NCBI GenBank assembly: GCA_002869425.1
Contig: PKSZ01000568.1
Span: 1-6,436, forward strand
DNA length: 6,436 nucleotides
Direction of reading: 5' to 3'
Source: Marinilabiliales bacterium
GTDB lineage: Bacteria > Bacteroidota > Bacteroidia > Bacteroidales > BM523
Numbering within the stretch: the stretch's first letter is position 1; each line of letters starts with the position of its first letter. The translations under genes and the position numbers were made by a program. Shown piece after piece: positions 1 through 6,436 of the stretch. The notes beneath the pieces are model-generated. The model saw nothing but the letters and a program-made list of their open reading frames with translations, was not told where the DNA came from and did not search any database.

Positions 1-636
1 CTGAAATTCTTCTGCTGTCATTTTCTTATAACCAACAGGAACTTCAAAAAGGTAGTCTTTTCTTTTCTTTTTTTTCACTTCAACAGCTTTGTATGATTGC
101 GTAAAATTTTCTGTAACAATTTTATATTCAAGCAAAACACCTTTGATTTCACTATAATTTGTATACCAGTTTGGATCATCTACTTTTAAATCTTCCGTAA
201 ACCAATAAACTGATGTATTTCCATCCGTTATTACTTCTGCTTTTTTGCATGTATAACCTGCAATTTCTTTTGTTTCATCAGTTATATTAACTTCAGTTTT
301 TGGCATTTCTTCTTTTGATTTTTCAAAATCTTCTTTGCCAGTTGTTAGCGCAACTTTATTACCCATGATATCCAAAAGAATAATCATTTCTTTTTCTTCA
401 GAATTTGTGATTAATACTTGTGATTGCATAGGAGTTACAATTTCTGTACGGGCTTTGGGACCACTAAAGGAGATGGTCATTTCTGTAGGTTGTTGTGCTT
501 TTTCCTGAGCATCTAAATAGCCTTCTGTTTTGATTTCATATTTTACATAACCTACAAAACCTTTGTCTTTGTCTTTGCCTGCCAGCGCAGAAAAAGCAAT
601 CAACAATGAAAGGGATATAGTAAGAATAGATTTCAT
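1..636 (-). CDS. Exported protein of the DUF4412/GLPGLI-like type, 3' end outside window
   Basis: The frame is open from an ATG at 636 to the window edge, giving 212 residues with no stop; the true C-terminus lies beyond position 1. Residues 1-19 (MKSILTISLSLLIAFSALA) form a classical signal peptide with an ALA cleavage motif before Gly20, so the product should be exported to the periplasm or beyond. The mature part begins with GYVKYEIKT, as in beta-rich Bacteroidota envelope proteins. A central motif DETKEIAGYTCKKA lies at about 120-133 and IKGVLLEYKI at about 164-173. This order (a 'K-x-I-x-G-x-x-C-K-K-A' strand, an aromatic segment, then a glycine-hydrophobic 'GV-LEY' segment) resembles DUF4412 or GLPGLI family proteins, but I cannot decide between them. 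It is clearly related to the product of 661-1344, which lies 24 bp upstream in the same orientation, so the two are probably co-transcribed. Alignment with that neighbour suggests that only some ten codons are missing. Molecular function is unknown. Confidence 0.85.
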   Translation of the reverse strand, partial: MKSILTISLSLLIAFSALAGKDKDKGFVGYVKYEIKTEGYLDAQEKAQQPTEMTISFSGPKARTEIVTPMQSQVLITNSEEKEMIILLDIMGNKVALTTGKEDFEKSKEEMPKTEVNITDETKEIAGYTCKKAEVITDGNTSVYWFTEDLKVDDPNWYTNYSEIKGVLLEYKIVTENFTQSYKAVEVKKKKRKDYLFEVPVGYKKMTAEEFQ

Positions 637-660
637 AAAAAATAGTTTAATTGATTAATA

Positions 661-1344
661 TTACATAAGGTTACTTATCACTTCCTGAATTTTATCTCTG
701 GATACCATTTCGTATCCATCAGGAATATCAAATTCTTCATCACTAACTGGAACTTCTTCTACTTTAACCGCTTTAAGTGCCATTGGGATTTTCTGGAAGG
801 ACATTCTGTATTCCATTACTACACCAGGGATTTTTTTAAATGGGTTATTTGGGTTGGGATCCTTTAAGTCAACTTTTTCAAAATAATAAACCTCGAAACC
901 TTCAATTTTTGGATTCTCAAATGAAATTTGCGCTTTCTTGCATTGAAAACCAGCAATTTCTTTTGTCTCATCTACCAGTTCAATTTTCATGTCAGGCATT
1001 CTGTCAAAACCAAATGGTTCACCATCAAAACCTGATTGATAACAATATTTTTCATTCATTATTTTTAATAGGGCAGAATTTGTTCCATCTTTTACATTAT
1101 GAATACCTGCCATACTAAAAATTCCCATCCATCCTTCAATTTTTTGAACAGAATTATTGTCTTTGAATTTAAATGACATAGAAGTTGGCAATAAACTAAT
1201 CAGAGGATTATCCTTTTCATCCTCCAGATAAGTTATTTCATACTCAACAACTCCTTCAGATATTTTGTCACTAAAAATTCCGTTTTCTCCGCATGAGCTA
1301 AAGAGTAAAACTAAAATAAGAAATAAATACAGTTTGTTTTTCAT
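661..1344 (-). CDS. Putative lipoprotein, paralogue of the downstream exported protein
   Basis: This 227-residue protein begins with a lipoprotein signal peptide: positively charged MKNK, a hydrophobic stretch LYLFLILVLLF, then SSC with Cys18 as the likely acylated residue. An in-frame ATG at 1374 would add ten residues (MYRETVFQNN) in front of the signal peptide; I chose 1344 because it gives a standard signal peptide and leaves room for a leader after the candidate promoter. The body shares a series of landmarks with its neighbour: GVVEYEITY near 31, PTSMSFKF near 53, DETKEIAGFQCKKA at 125-138, KIPGVVMEY at 171-179, LKAVKVEEV near 190 and FDIPDGYEM near 205. This pattern matches DUF4412/GLPGLI-like envelope proteins of Bacteroidota, a family with no settled function. 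The 24-bp gap to the next gene implies an operon. No Shine-Dalgarno sequence is visible before the start, as is usual in this phylum. Confidence 0.9.
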   Translation of the reverse strand: MKNKLYLFLILVLLFSSCGENGIFSDKISEGVVEYEITYLEDEKDNPLISLLPTSMSFKFKDNNSVQKIEGWMGIFSMAGIHNVKDGTNSALLKIMNEKYCYQSGFDGEPFGFDRMPDMKIELVDETKEIAGFQCKKAQISFENPKIEGFEVYYFEKVDLKDPNPNNPFKKIPGVVMEYRMSFQKIPMALKAVKVEEVPVSDEEFDIPDGYEMVSRDKIQEVISNLM

Positions 1345-1384
1345 ATTGTTCTGAAAAACCGTTTCTCGGTACATGTTATATGGA

Positions 1385-1392
1385 CAAAAATA
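1385..1392 (-). promoter_or_regulatory. Candidate -7 box for the lipoprotein operon
   Basis: Read on the minus strand this is TATTTTTG, an exact match to the Bacteroidota -7 consensus TAnnTTTG. A TTG at 1419-1417 could serve as the upstream element, but its 24-bp spacing is longer than usual. Transcription would start near 1378, leaving a leader of about 33 bases to the ATG at 1344. That fits the downstream start better than the ATG at 1374, which would be almost leaderless. In AT-rich DNA such a box can arise by chance. Confidence 0.4.
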
Positions 1393-1513
1393 AAAAATAT
1401 ATTTGATTTAAAAACTCAATACTCGTTTTTATTAAATTTAAAAATTATCAATCATGATCTGAGAGATGTCCTTGAGTCGAATGTAGGTGGGAGTTTAGAT
1501 GGGATGATTACTA

Positions 1514-1533
1514 AAATGAATCGATGTTTCTTA
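1514..1533. repeat. Direct repeat copy 1 upstream of arcC
   Basis: AAATGAATCGATGTTTCTTA. It matches copy 2 at 1558-1577 at 18 of 20 positions, the only differences being TC versus AA at positions 8-9. The start-to-start distance is 44 bp, close to four helical turns, so both copies would face the same side of the DNA. Its centre lies roughly 95 bp upstream of the inferred arcC transcription start. Confidence 0.7.
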
Positions 1534-1557
1534 TCTGTCATTATATCAGTGATTTAT

Positions 1558-1577
1558 AAATGAAAAGATGTTTCTTA
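1558..1577. repeat. Direct repeat copy 2 upstream of arcC
   Basis: AAATGAAAAGATGTTTCTTA. This is the copy nearer the gene; its last 11 bases (GATGTTTCTTA) are identical to those of copy 1. It ends 28 bp before the TAGTTTTG box, so it sits just upstream of where the -33 element would be. That is a common place for an activator to bind. The binding protein cannot be named from this window. Confidence 0.7.
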
Positions 1578-1605
1578 ATATGTAATGTAAATTGAAAAAT
1601 ATTTT

Positions 1606-1613
1606 TAGTTTTG
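1606..1613 (+). promoter_or_regulatory. Candidate -7 box for the arcC-OTC operon
   Basis: TAGTTTTG matches the Bacteroidota -7 consensus TAnnTTTG exactly. Transcription would begin near 1619-1621, giving a leader of under 20 bases before the ATG at 1638. No good TTTG element is found at the usual 19-21 bp upstream. A promoter with a weak -33 element behind a repeated site would fit activator dependence, but that is inference. Confidence 0.5.
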
Positions 1614-1637
1614 TGGGAAACATTAAAATGAGTTGAC

Positions 1638-2588
1638 ATGAAAAAATTAGCTGTAGTTGCTCTTGGAGGAAATGCTTTACTAAGAGCTGGTCAGAAAGGG
1701 ACAATAGACGAACAGGAAGAAAATGTATATAGTACTTGTAGCAATTTACTCGAACTTATAAAGAAGGATTACAATCTTGTAATAACGCATGGTAATGGAC
1801 CACAGGTTGGTAACATACTACTTCAAAATAGTGCAGGTTCAAAAATGTATAGTATTCCTGAAATGCCTTTGGATATTTGTGGAGCGTATTCACAGGGATT
1901 TATTGGTTACATGATTGAACAACAATTAAGGAATGTTTTGGAAAAAAGAGGAATGCAGAAGGATATCATTACGTTGGTAACACAAGTATTGGTTGATAAA
2001 AATGATCCTGCATTTTCAAAGCCAACTAAACCCATTGGACCTTATTACAGTGCAGAGGAGCTTGAACAACAGAAGAAGGAGAATCCAGAAGCCGTATATA
2101 AGGAAGATGTAAGAAGAGGAGGATGGAGAAAAGTAGTTGCATAACCAAAGCCGAACAGGATAGGTAATAGAAAATCAATTGAAACTCTTGCCCGTAACGG
2201 ACAAATTGTTATTGCTGTTGGTGGTGGTGGAATACCTGTTTTTTATGTAGAACCGGAGAAATTGCAGGGAATTGATGCTGTTATTGATAAAGATCTGGCG
2301 AGTTCATTATTGGCTCAGCAAATTGGTGCTGATGAATTGTATATTTTGACAGATGTTCCTAAGGTTTGTGTAAACTTTAATACACCTGAAGAAAAGTCAT
2401 TGGACACAATGTCTGTTGTTGAAGCAAAGCAGTATCTTGCTGATGGACAATTTGGCGAAGGAAGTATGGCTCCTAAAATAAGGGCTGCTCGTGAGTTTAT
2501 TAAAGCCGGAGGAAAAACTGCAATAATAACTGAAGCATCCCAACTGGGAAAAGAAAATGCAGGAACCAGAATTATTTTAAGTAAATAA
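1638..2588 (+). pseudogene. arcC: Carbamate kinase gene interrupted by one in-frame TAA
   Basis: Carbamate kinase transfers phosphate from carbamoyl phosphate to ADP, making ATP, CO2 and NH3 in the cytoplasm, the last step of arginine deiminase-type catabolism. The gene has 317 codons including the final stop, the normal length for the family. Family motifs appear in order: ALGGNALL (8-15), HGNGPQVG (51-58), TQVLVDKNDPAF (115-126), PTKPIGP with Lys131 (129-135), then codon 169 is TAA (2142-2144). The same frame continues with PKPNRIGNRK, GGGGIPVF (195-202), VIDKDLASSLLA (215-226), ILTDVPK, GSMAPKIRAA and AGTRIIL. Homologues usually read SPKP at this place, so TCA to TAA, one base change, would explain the stop. 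There is no frameshift and no second lesion. Without readthrough the 168-residue product lacks the C-terminal half, including conserved nucleotide-binding elements, and should be inactive. Neighbouring genes end with ordinary TAA, so an altered code is unlikely. A sequencing error remains possible. Confidence 0.92.
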
Positions 2589-2602
2589 CATATAAACAAA
2601 TT

Positions 2603-2609
2603 AAGGAGG
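2603..2609 (+). promoter_or_regulatory. Strong Shine-Dalgarno sequence for OTC
   Basis: AAGGAGG lies four bases before the ATG at 2614. None of the other three gene starts in the window has a comparable site. It fixes the OTC start and suggests that the gene can be translated independently of the upstream arcC frame. Confidence 0.8.
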
Positions 2610-2613
2610 AATT

Positions 2614-3615
2614 ATGGCTTATAATTTAAGAAACAGAAGTTTTTTGAAACTTATTGATTTCACACCAAAAGAGATAAAATTTTTGCTTGATTTATCAGCA
2701 GATTTAAAAAAAGCAAAATATGCAGGTATTGAAAGACCTACGCTTACAGGCAAGAATATCGCTTTAATTTTTGAAAAAGCATCAACAAGAACAAGATGTG
2801 CATTTGAGGTAGCTGCGTATGATCAGGGTGCTCATGTTACATATTTGGGCCCATCAGGATCACAAATGGGAAAGAAAGAATCCATTGAAGACACAGCCAG
2901 AGTTCTTGGTAGAATGTATGATGGTATTGAATACAGAGGTTTTGGACAGGAAAAAGTTGAAGCATTAGCAGAATTCTCCGGAGTACCTGTATGGAATGGG
3001 TTAACAAATGAATACCATCCAACACAGGTTCTTGCAGATTTTCTAACCATGATGGAGCATTCAGATAAGCCTCTTCATCAGGTTAAATTTGCTTATTTGG
3101 GTGATGCAAGAAACAATATGGGAAATTCATTGCTCATAGGTGCTGCAAAGATGGGAATGGAGTTTAGATCGGTTGCTCCTAAGAGCGTTCAGCCTTCCGA
3201 TGAGTTGGTGAAAGAAGCAAAGGAAATTGCAAAAAGCACTGGAGCTAAGATTATTGTAACAGACAATCTGGAAGAAGGTGTTAAAGATTGTGACTTCTTA
3301 TATACTGATGTCTGGGTTTCAATGGGTGAGCCGGAAGAAGTTTGGAAGGAAAGAATTAACTTGCTTAAAGATTATCAGATTAACAAAAGAGCCATGGAAT
3401 TAACTGGAAATCCAAAAGTTAAATTTATGCATTGTCTTCCTGCTTTCCACAACAGAAAAACGGAAATTGGCGAAGATGTATTCAAAAAGTTTGGTTTGGA
3501 TGGTATGGAAGTAACTGAAGATGTTTTTGAGTCAGATGCATCTATTGTTTTTGATGAAGCTGAAAACAGAATTCACACCATCAAAGCTGTTATGGTTGCA
3601 ACTTTAGGTGACTAA
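2614..3615 (+). CDS. Ornithine carbamoyltransferase (arcB/argF type)
   Basis: This 333-residue cytoplasmic enzyme interconverts ornithine + carbamoyl phosphate and citrulline + phosphate. The length is that of the E. coli-type and ArcB-type enzymes. The carbamoyl-phosphate loop STRTR is at 57-61, followed by GSQMGKKES (82-90), HPTQ (135-138), GDARNNMG (163-170), the ornithine-loop motif VWVSMGEP (233-240), the HCLP motif (273-276) and [10 protein letters not shown] (317-326). The SMG and HCLP motifs argue for true ornithine as substrate over the acetyl- or succinylornithine variants, which is notable because several Bacteroidota make arginine with N-succinylornithine transcarbamylase. It lies 25 bp after arcC and is followed by a terminator, so the two genes form an operon; that pairing favours a catabolic (arcB) role. 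Sequence alone cannot fix the direction in vivo, so no symbol is given. The frame is intact. Confidence 0.95.
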   Translation: MAYNLRNRSFLKLIDFTPKEIKFLLDLSADLKKAKYAGIERPTLTGKNIALIFEKASTRTRCAFEVAAYDQGAHVTYLGPSGSQMGKKESIEDTARVLGRMYDGIEYRGFGQEKVEALAEFSGVPVWNGLTNEYHPTQVLADFLTMMEHSDKPLHQVKFAYLGDARNNMGNSLLIGAAKMGMEFRSVAPKSVQPSDELVKEAKEIAKSTGAKIIVTDNLEEGVKDCDFLYTDVWVSMGEPEEVWKERINLLKDYQINKRAMELTGNPKVKFMHCLPAFHNRKTEIGEDVFKKFGLDGMEVTEDVFESDASIVFDEAENRIHTIKAVMVATLGD

Positions 3616-3638
3616 GTTTAATTTATAAGATATTCAGG

Positions 3639-3664
3639 GGCTGTCTTTCAAGACAGCCTTTTTT
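3639..3664 (+). terminator. Intrinsic terminator after OTC
   Basis: GGCTGTCTT (3639-3647) pairs perfectly with AAGACAGCC (3650-3658). In practice this would be a 7-8 bp stem with a 4-6 base loop, and it is followed directly by six T residues. It begins 23 bp after the OTC stop codon and separates the arc operon from the kinase gene. Confidence 0.93.
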
Positions 3665-3675
3665 GCTTATATCAA

Positions 3676-3708
3676 TTTGAATAAATGAATAAAATTGTTT
3701 TATTTTTA
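3676..3708 (+). promoter_or_regulatory. Candidate promoter for the hybrid kinase
   Basis: TTTG at 3676-3679 is followed after 21 bp by TATTTTTA at 3701-3708. This is close to the Bacteroidota arrangement TTTG-N19-21-TAnnTTTG, with one mismatch in the -7 box. Transcription would start near 3715, leaving about 35 bases before the ATG at 3750. Its location just behind the terminator supports independent transcription of the kinase gene. Confidence 0.45.
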
Positions 3709-3749
3709 TGATGCACTTCGAATTTCTGAAAGAAACCTGAGAAATATTA

Positions 3750-6436
3750 ATGGAAGAAAAGGAAGCATTATATAGGAGAATACAAGAGCTCGAAAAAGAA
3801 AATAAAATTCTTAAAAAGGATTTTACTGAGAATACCGAACGATTTCGCTTGGTAACCAATACCCTTTTGGAAACAGAAAAGAACTTTAGACTCCTATTTG
3901 ATACAGTTGAGGAGTTTATTTATATATTTGATAAAGAGGGATATATATTGTACGCGAATAAGTTTTTACGTGATAGATTGGGTTATAACATATCTGAATT
4001 GTCTCAGAAGAATATTTGTTTTTTGCATCCCCCGGAATTTGATAAAAGGTCTTGCGATATATATGCAGAACTTCAACAGAAAAGTATGATTTTGTTCTCA
4101 CTTCCCTTGTATAGTAAGAGCGAAAAAATAATTGCTTCTGAAATCCGATGCGTTAATGGTTTTTGGTACGATAAACCAGCATATATCGCAATAGCAAGAG
4201 ATGTTTCCAAGCAAATGAAAGACCGGGAAATATTACAATTATCGGAAGAAAAGTTTCATCGGGCATTTGAGTTGAATACAGCTATGATGGCTATTGTACA
4301 GAAGGAAGAAGGAATTGTTCTTGATGTAAATTCAGCTTTTCTCAATACGCTGGGTTATGATAAGCATGAAATAATTGATAAAAAACTGGATTGTCTTTCA
4401 GAAATTTCAGATTCCTGTAGCAATTTAATGGACTCGAGTAACAATAACTCTGAGATACAATTGTATACCCACGAAAACCAATCACTTACAGTTCTGTTTT
4501 CAGCCGAAGAAATATATATAGATTCAGAGCGTTGTATTTTGTTGGTTTTTGTTGATATTTCAAAAATAAAGAAGACGGAAAAAGCATTGGTCAGAAGTAA
4601 GCGGCAATTGAATGCTATACTGAACAATTTACCCTATATGGCTTGGTTGAAAGATAAAAATGGGTTGTACCTTGCAGTTAATGAGGCTTTTGAAAAGTTT
4701 ATAGGCTTGAATCAGAATTTAATTCTTGGTAAAAGAGATTCAGAGATTATCCCAGAATCTTTAATAGAAAAACTTAATATCCAGTATCAAAATGTATTAT
4801 CTGATAAGAAAAAGAGATTTGTTGAGGAGTATATTGAAATAGATGGTGAACAAATATGGCTTGAGATTTTTAAAACACCAATATTGAATGATTCTGATGA
4901 TCTGATTGGCACAACAGGAGTAATGCGTGATATTACAGAGCGTAAATTGATGGAAAATAGTCTTAAACAGAGTGAGTTTGAGCTTAAGAAGCGCTTGGAA
5001 TTTAATGAGTTTATATTGAAAATTTCATCAGAATTGATAAATATCGATATAGAAAATATTGATATTGAGATTAATAGAGCACTCGAGTTTATTACAAAGT
5101 ATACAAATATTGACAGGTGTTTTGTTTTGCAGCTAGGCAAGGATCGAAAGAAAATGGATTTGACATACGAATACAATGAAGAGTCAATTGATGCTGTATC
5201 AAACCATATTAGCAGTATTTCTTTTAGTGAGTATTGTAAGGTTTTTAACAGGCTTAGAAGTAAAGATATAATTGCTTTAAATACAGAGAATTTACAATTA
5301 ACAGAAGAAAATCTGTCATTGAGGGATGTATTGGAAAAAATGAAGGTCCAATCCTTTATTCACATTCCAATGATGGCCAATAATGTATTGTTGGGATATG
5401 TTTGCTTTGATAGTGCTGAAAAGGTAAATTCATGGAAAGACCAGCAACTGAATGAATTTAGGATAATTGCTCAAATTGTTTCAAATGCTGTGGCCAGGAA
5501 GATAGCTGAAAATGATTTAACACAAGCCAAAGAGGAGGCGGAAAGAGCCAATAAAGCGAAAAGCCAGTTTTTAGCTAATATGAGTCATGAAATCAGAACT
5601 CCAATGAATGGAATTATAGGCATGACTGAACTTACTATGAAAACGGATTTATCCAGAGAACAATCTGATAATTTAATAATGGTAAAAGATTCTGCTGATC
5701 ATTTGTTGAGAATTATAAATGACATTCTGGATTTAACCAAAATAGAGGCAGATATGCTTGTTCTTGAGGAGGTTGATTTTAGTATTGAAAATTTACTTAA
5801 ACAAGCAGTAGAGCTTTATAGAAGTACTTTAAAAACAAACGATATTCAAATTAACTATAAGCTTGATACAGATGTTCCGAAGAAATTGAGAGGAGATGTT
5901 TTTAGAATACGGCAGATATTGTATAATTTAATTGGAAATTCCATAAAGTTTACAAAACAAGGGAAGATTGAGATAGTTGTTGAACTATATAGTCGACACC
6001 CTCGTAGAAAGAGTAAGAAAACTCATACTTTGCTTTTTTCAGTTTCTGACACAGGAATTGGAATACCAGAGGATAAAAAAGAGCATATATTTGATACATT
6101 TACTCAAGCAGAGGAATCTACTACCCGCAAATATGGTGGTACAGGTCTGGGGTTGGCTATTTGTAAAAGGCTTGTAGAAAAATTAAAAGGAAAGATTTGG
6201 CTTACCAGCAAAGAGGGGCATGGAACAACATTTTATTTTACGATACCCATAGAAGAACTTGGTAAAGAAAATGATTATTCTTTCGAAAAAAATCAGCAAC
6301 AGAAAGGAAAAATCTCTACTAATTTAAAAATACTATTGGCAGAAGATCATTATATAAACCAGCGTATCATTCAGAAATTTTGTTCAGATTTAGGTCATGT
6401 GGTTGAAAGTGCGAACAATGGTAAAGAGGTACTTGA
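3750..6436 (+). CDS. Hybrid sensor histidine kinase, PAS-PAS-PAS-GAF-HisKA-HATPase-REC, 3' end cut
   Basis: The frame is open from ATG 3750 to the window edge: 895 complete codons without a stop. Residues 1-45 are charged and heptad-like ([16 protein letters not shown]), probably a coiled coil. Three PAS domains follow at about 45-155, 166-272 and 283-400 (the last ends in MRDITERK), then a GAF domain at about 418-583. A helical linker ([15 protein letters not shown]) leads to the HisKA domain, with phosphoacceptor His613 in [13 protein letters not shown]. The ATPase domain has the N box LIGNSIKFT (Asn730), G1 box DTGIGIP (from Asp767), F box [12 protein letters not shown] and G2 box GGTGLGL (796-802). 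A receiver domain begins at about 859 ([13 protein letters not shown], acidic Glu865/Asp866) and is cut before its phosphoacceptor Asp. No signal peptide or membrane segment is visible, so it should be a cytoplasmic phosphorelay sensor. Its ligand and output are unknown. The start has no Shine-Dalgarno sequence. Confidence 0.95.
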   Translation, partial: MEEKEALYRRIQELEKENKILKKDFTENTERFRLVTNTLLETEKNFRLLFDTVEEFIYIFDKEGYILYANKFLRDRLGYNISELSQKNICFLHPPEFDKRSCDIYAELQQKSMILFSLPLYSKSEKIIASEIRCVNGFWYDKPAYIAIARDVSKQMKDREILQLSEEKFHRAFELNTAMMAIVQKEEGIVLDVNSAFLNTLGYDKHEIIDKKLDCLSEISDSCSNLMDSSNNNSEIQLYTHENQSLTVLFSAEEIYIDSERCILLVFVDISKIKKTEKALVRSKRQLNAILNNLPYMAWLKDKNGLYLAVNEAFEKFIGLNQNLILGKRDSEIIPESLIEKLNIQYQNVLSDKKKRFVEEYIEIDGEQIWLEIFKTPILNDSDDLIGTTGVMRDITERKLMENSLKQSEFELKKRLEFNEFILKISSELINIDIENIDIEINRALEFITKYTNIDRCFVLQLGKDRKKMDLTYEYNEESIDAVSNHISSISFSEYCKVFNRLRSKDIIALNTENLQLTEENLSLRDVLEKMKVQSFIHIPMMANNVLLGYVCFDSAEKVNSWKDQQLNEFRIIAQIVSNAVARKIAENDLTQAKEEAERANKAKSQFLANMSHEIRTPMNGIIGMTELTMKTDLSREQSDNLIMVKDSADHLLRIINDILDLTKIEADMLVLEEVDFSIENLLKQAVELYRSTLKTNDIQINYKLDTDVPKKLRGDVFRIRQILYNLIGNSIKFTKQGKIEIVVELYSRHPRRKSKKTHTLLFSVSDTGIGIPEDKKEHIFDTFTQAEESTTRKYGGTGLGLAICKRLVEKLKGKIWLTSKEGHGTTFYFTIPIEELGKENDYSFEKNQQQKGKISTNLKILLAEDHYINQRIIQKFCSDLGHVVESANNGKEVL

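Larger units (their letters stand above)
1345..1637. other. Divergent intergenic region
   Basis: These 293 bases separate the minus-strand exported-protein pair from the plus-strand arcC gene and must hold both promoters. The region is AT-rich with no convincing gene. Its left end carries a TATTTTTG box on the minus strand, its right end a TAGTTTTG box on the plus strand, and between them lies the pair of 20-bp direct repeats described separately. The more GC-rich stretch at about 1459-1510 has no structure that I could recognise. Confidence 0.75.

Noticed and set aside
840..1118. Plus-strand open frame opposite the lipoprotein gene
   Set aside because: It lies wholly antisense to a well-supported coding frame and its translation shows no recognisable family features.
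1345..1374. Upstream ATG at 1374 as start of the lipoprotein
   Set aside because: It would add ten polar residues before a canonical lipoprotein signal peptide and would be nearly leaderless relative to the candidate promoter.
1628..1636. Two-codon frame ATG AGT TGA ending one base before the arcC start
   Set aside because: Such a minimal frame is expected by chance in AT-rich leaders and nothing else suggests a regulatory leader peptide.
2262..2588. Separate small gene starting at TTG 2262 for a carbamate kinase C-terminal half
   Set aside because: It is in the same frame as the upstream arcC part, starts in the middle of a conserved segment, and has no ribosome binding site. It is the tail of the interrupted gene.
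1638..2588. Reassigned TAA codon (alternative genetic code) to explain the arcC stop
   Set aside because: arcC itself, OTC and the lipoprotein gene all terminate at TAA at expected lengths, and the long kinase frame has no in-frame TAA.
3623..3859. Minus-strand open frame over the terminator and kinase start
   Set aside because: It covers the intrinsic terminator and the kinase N-terminus, with low-complexity serine/phenylalanine-rich translation and no ribosome binding site.
4787..5176. Minus-strand open frame opposite the kinase
   Set aside because: Its serine/isoleucine-rich translation is what the complement of AT-rich coding DNA gives; the opposite strand encodes clear PAS and GAF sequence.
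5977..6177. Plus-strand open frame inside the kinase ATPase domain
   Set aside because: It lies in a different frame from the intact HATPase motifs on the same strand, so it is a shadow frame.

Overview
The window looks like a chromosomal segment of a Bacteroidota bacterium, perhaps an anaerobic or facultative member of the Bacteroidales/Marinilabiliales type. This is an inference. It rests on visibly AT-rich DNA, candidate promoters of the Bacteroidota type (TAnnTTTG at -7), starts that mostly lack a Shine-Dalgarno sequence, two exported proteins of a style typical of that phylum, and a soluble PAS/GAF hybrid histidine kinase.

Layout. Positions 1-1344 hold two minus-strand genes, 24 bp apart, for related exported proteins: a lipoprotein (661-1344) and a protein with an ordinary signal peptide (1-636, 3' end outside the window). 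A divergent intergenic region (1345-1637) carries candidate promoters in both directions and a 20-bp imperfect direct repeat spaced 44 bp apart. On the plus strand follow a carbamate kinase gene (arcC, 1638-2588), broken by one in-frame TAA at codon 169, and 25 bp later an intact ornithine carbamoyltransferase gene (2614-3615) with an unusually strong Shine-Dalgarno sequence. A clear intrinsic terminator (3639-3664) closes this pair. From 3750 to the right edge runs one open reading frame for a large hybrid sensor kinase (coiled coil, three PAS domains, GAF, HisKA, HATPase, start of a receiver domain). It is cut by the window edge.

How the genes work together. Ornithine carbamoyltransferase and carbamate kinase are the last two steps of the arginine deiminase pathway: citrulline + Pi gives ornithine + carbamoyl phosphate, which with ADP gives ATP, CO2 and NH3. 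No arginine deiminase or arginine/ornithine antiporter is visible here. If the TAA is real and not read through, the ATP-yielding step is lost while the carbamoyltransferase remains, so the enzyme could supply citrulline or process it without energy gain. The kinase gene has its own candidate promoter behind the terminator, and nothing in the sequence ties it to the arginine genes.

No tRNA, rRNA, CRISPR array, insertion sequence or phage gene was seen. The strongest points for follow-up are the single premature stop in an otherwise well-preserved arcC and the repeat pair upstream of it.
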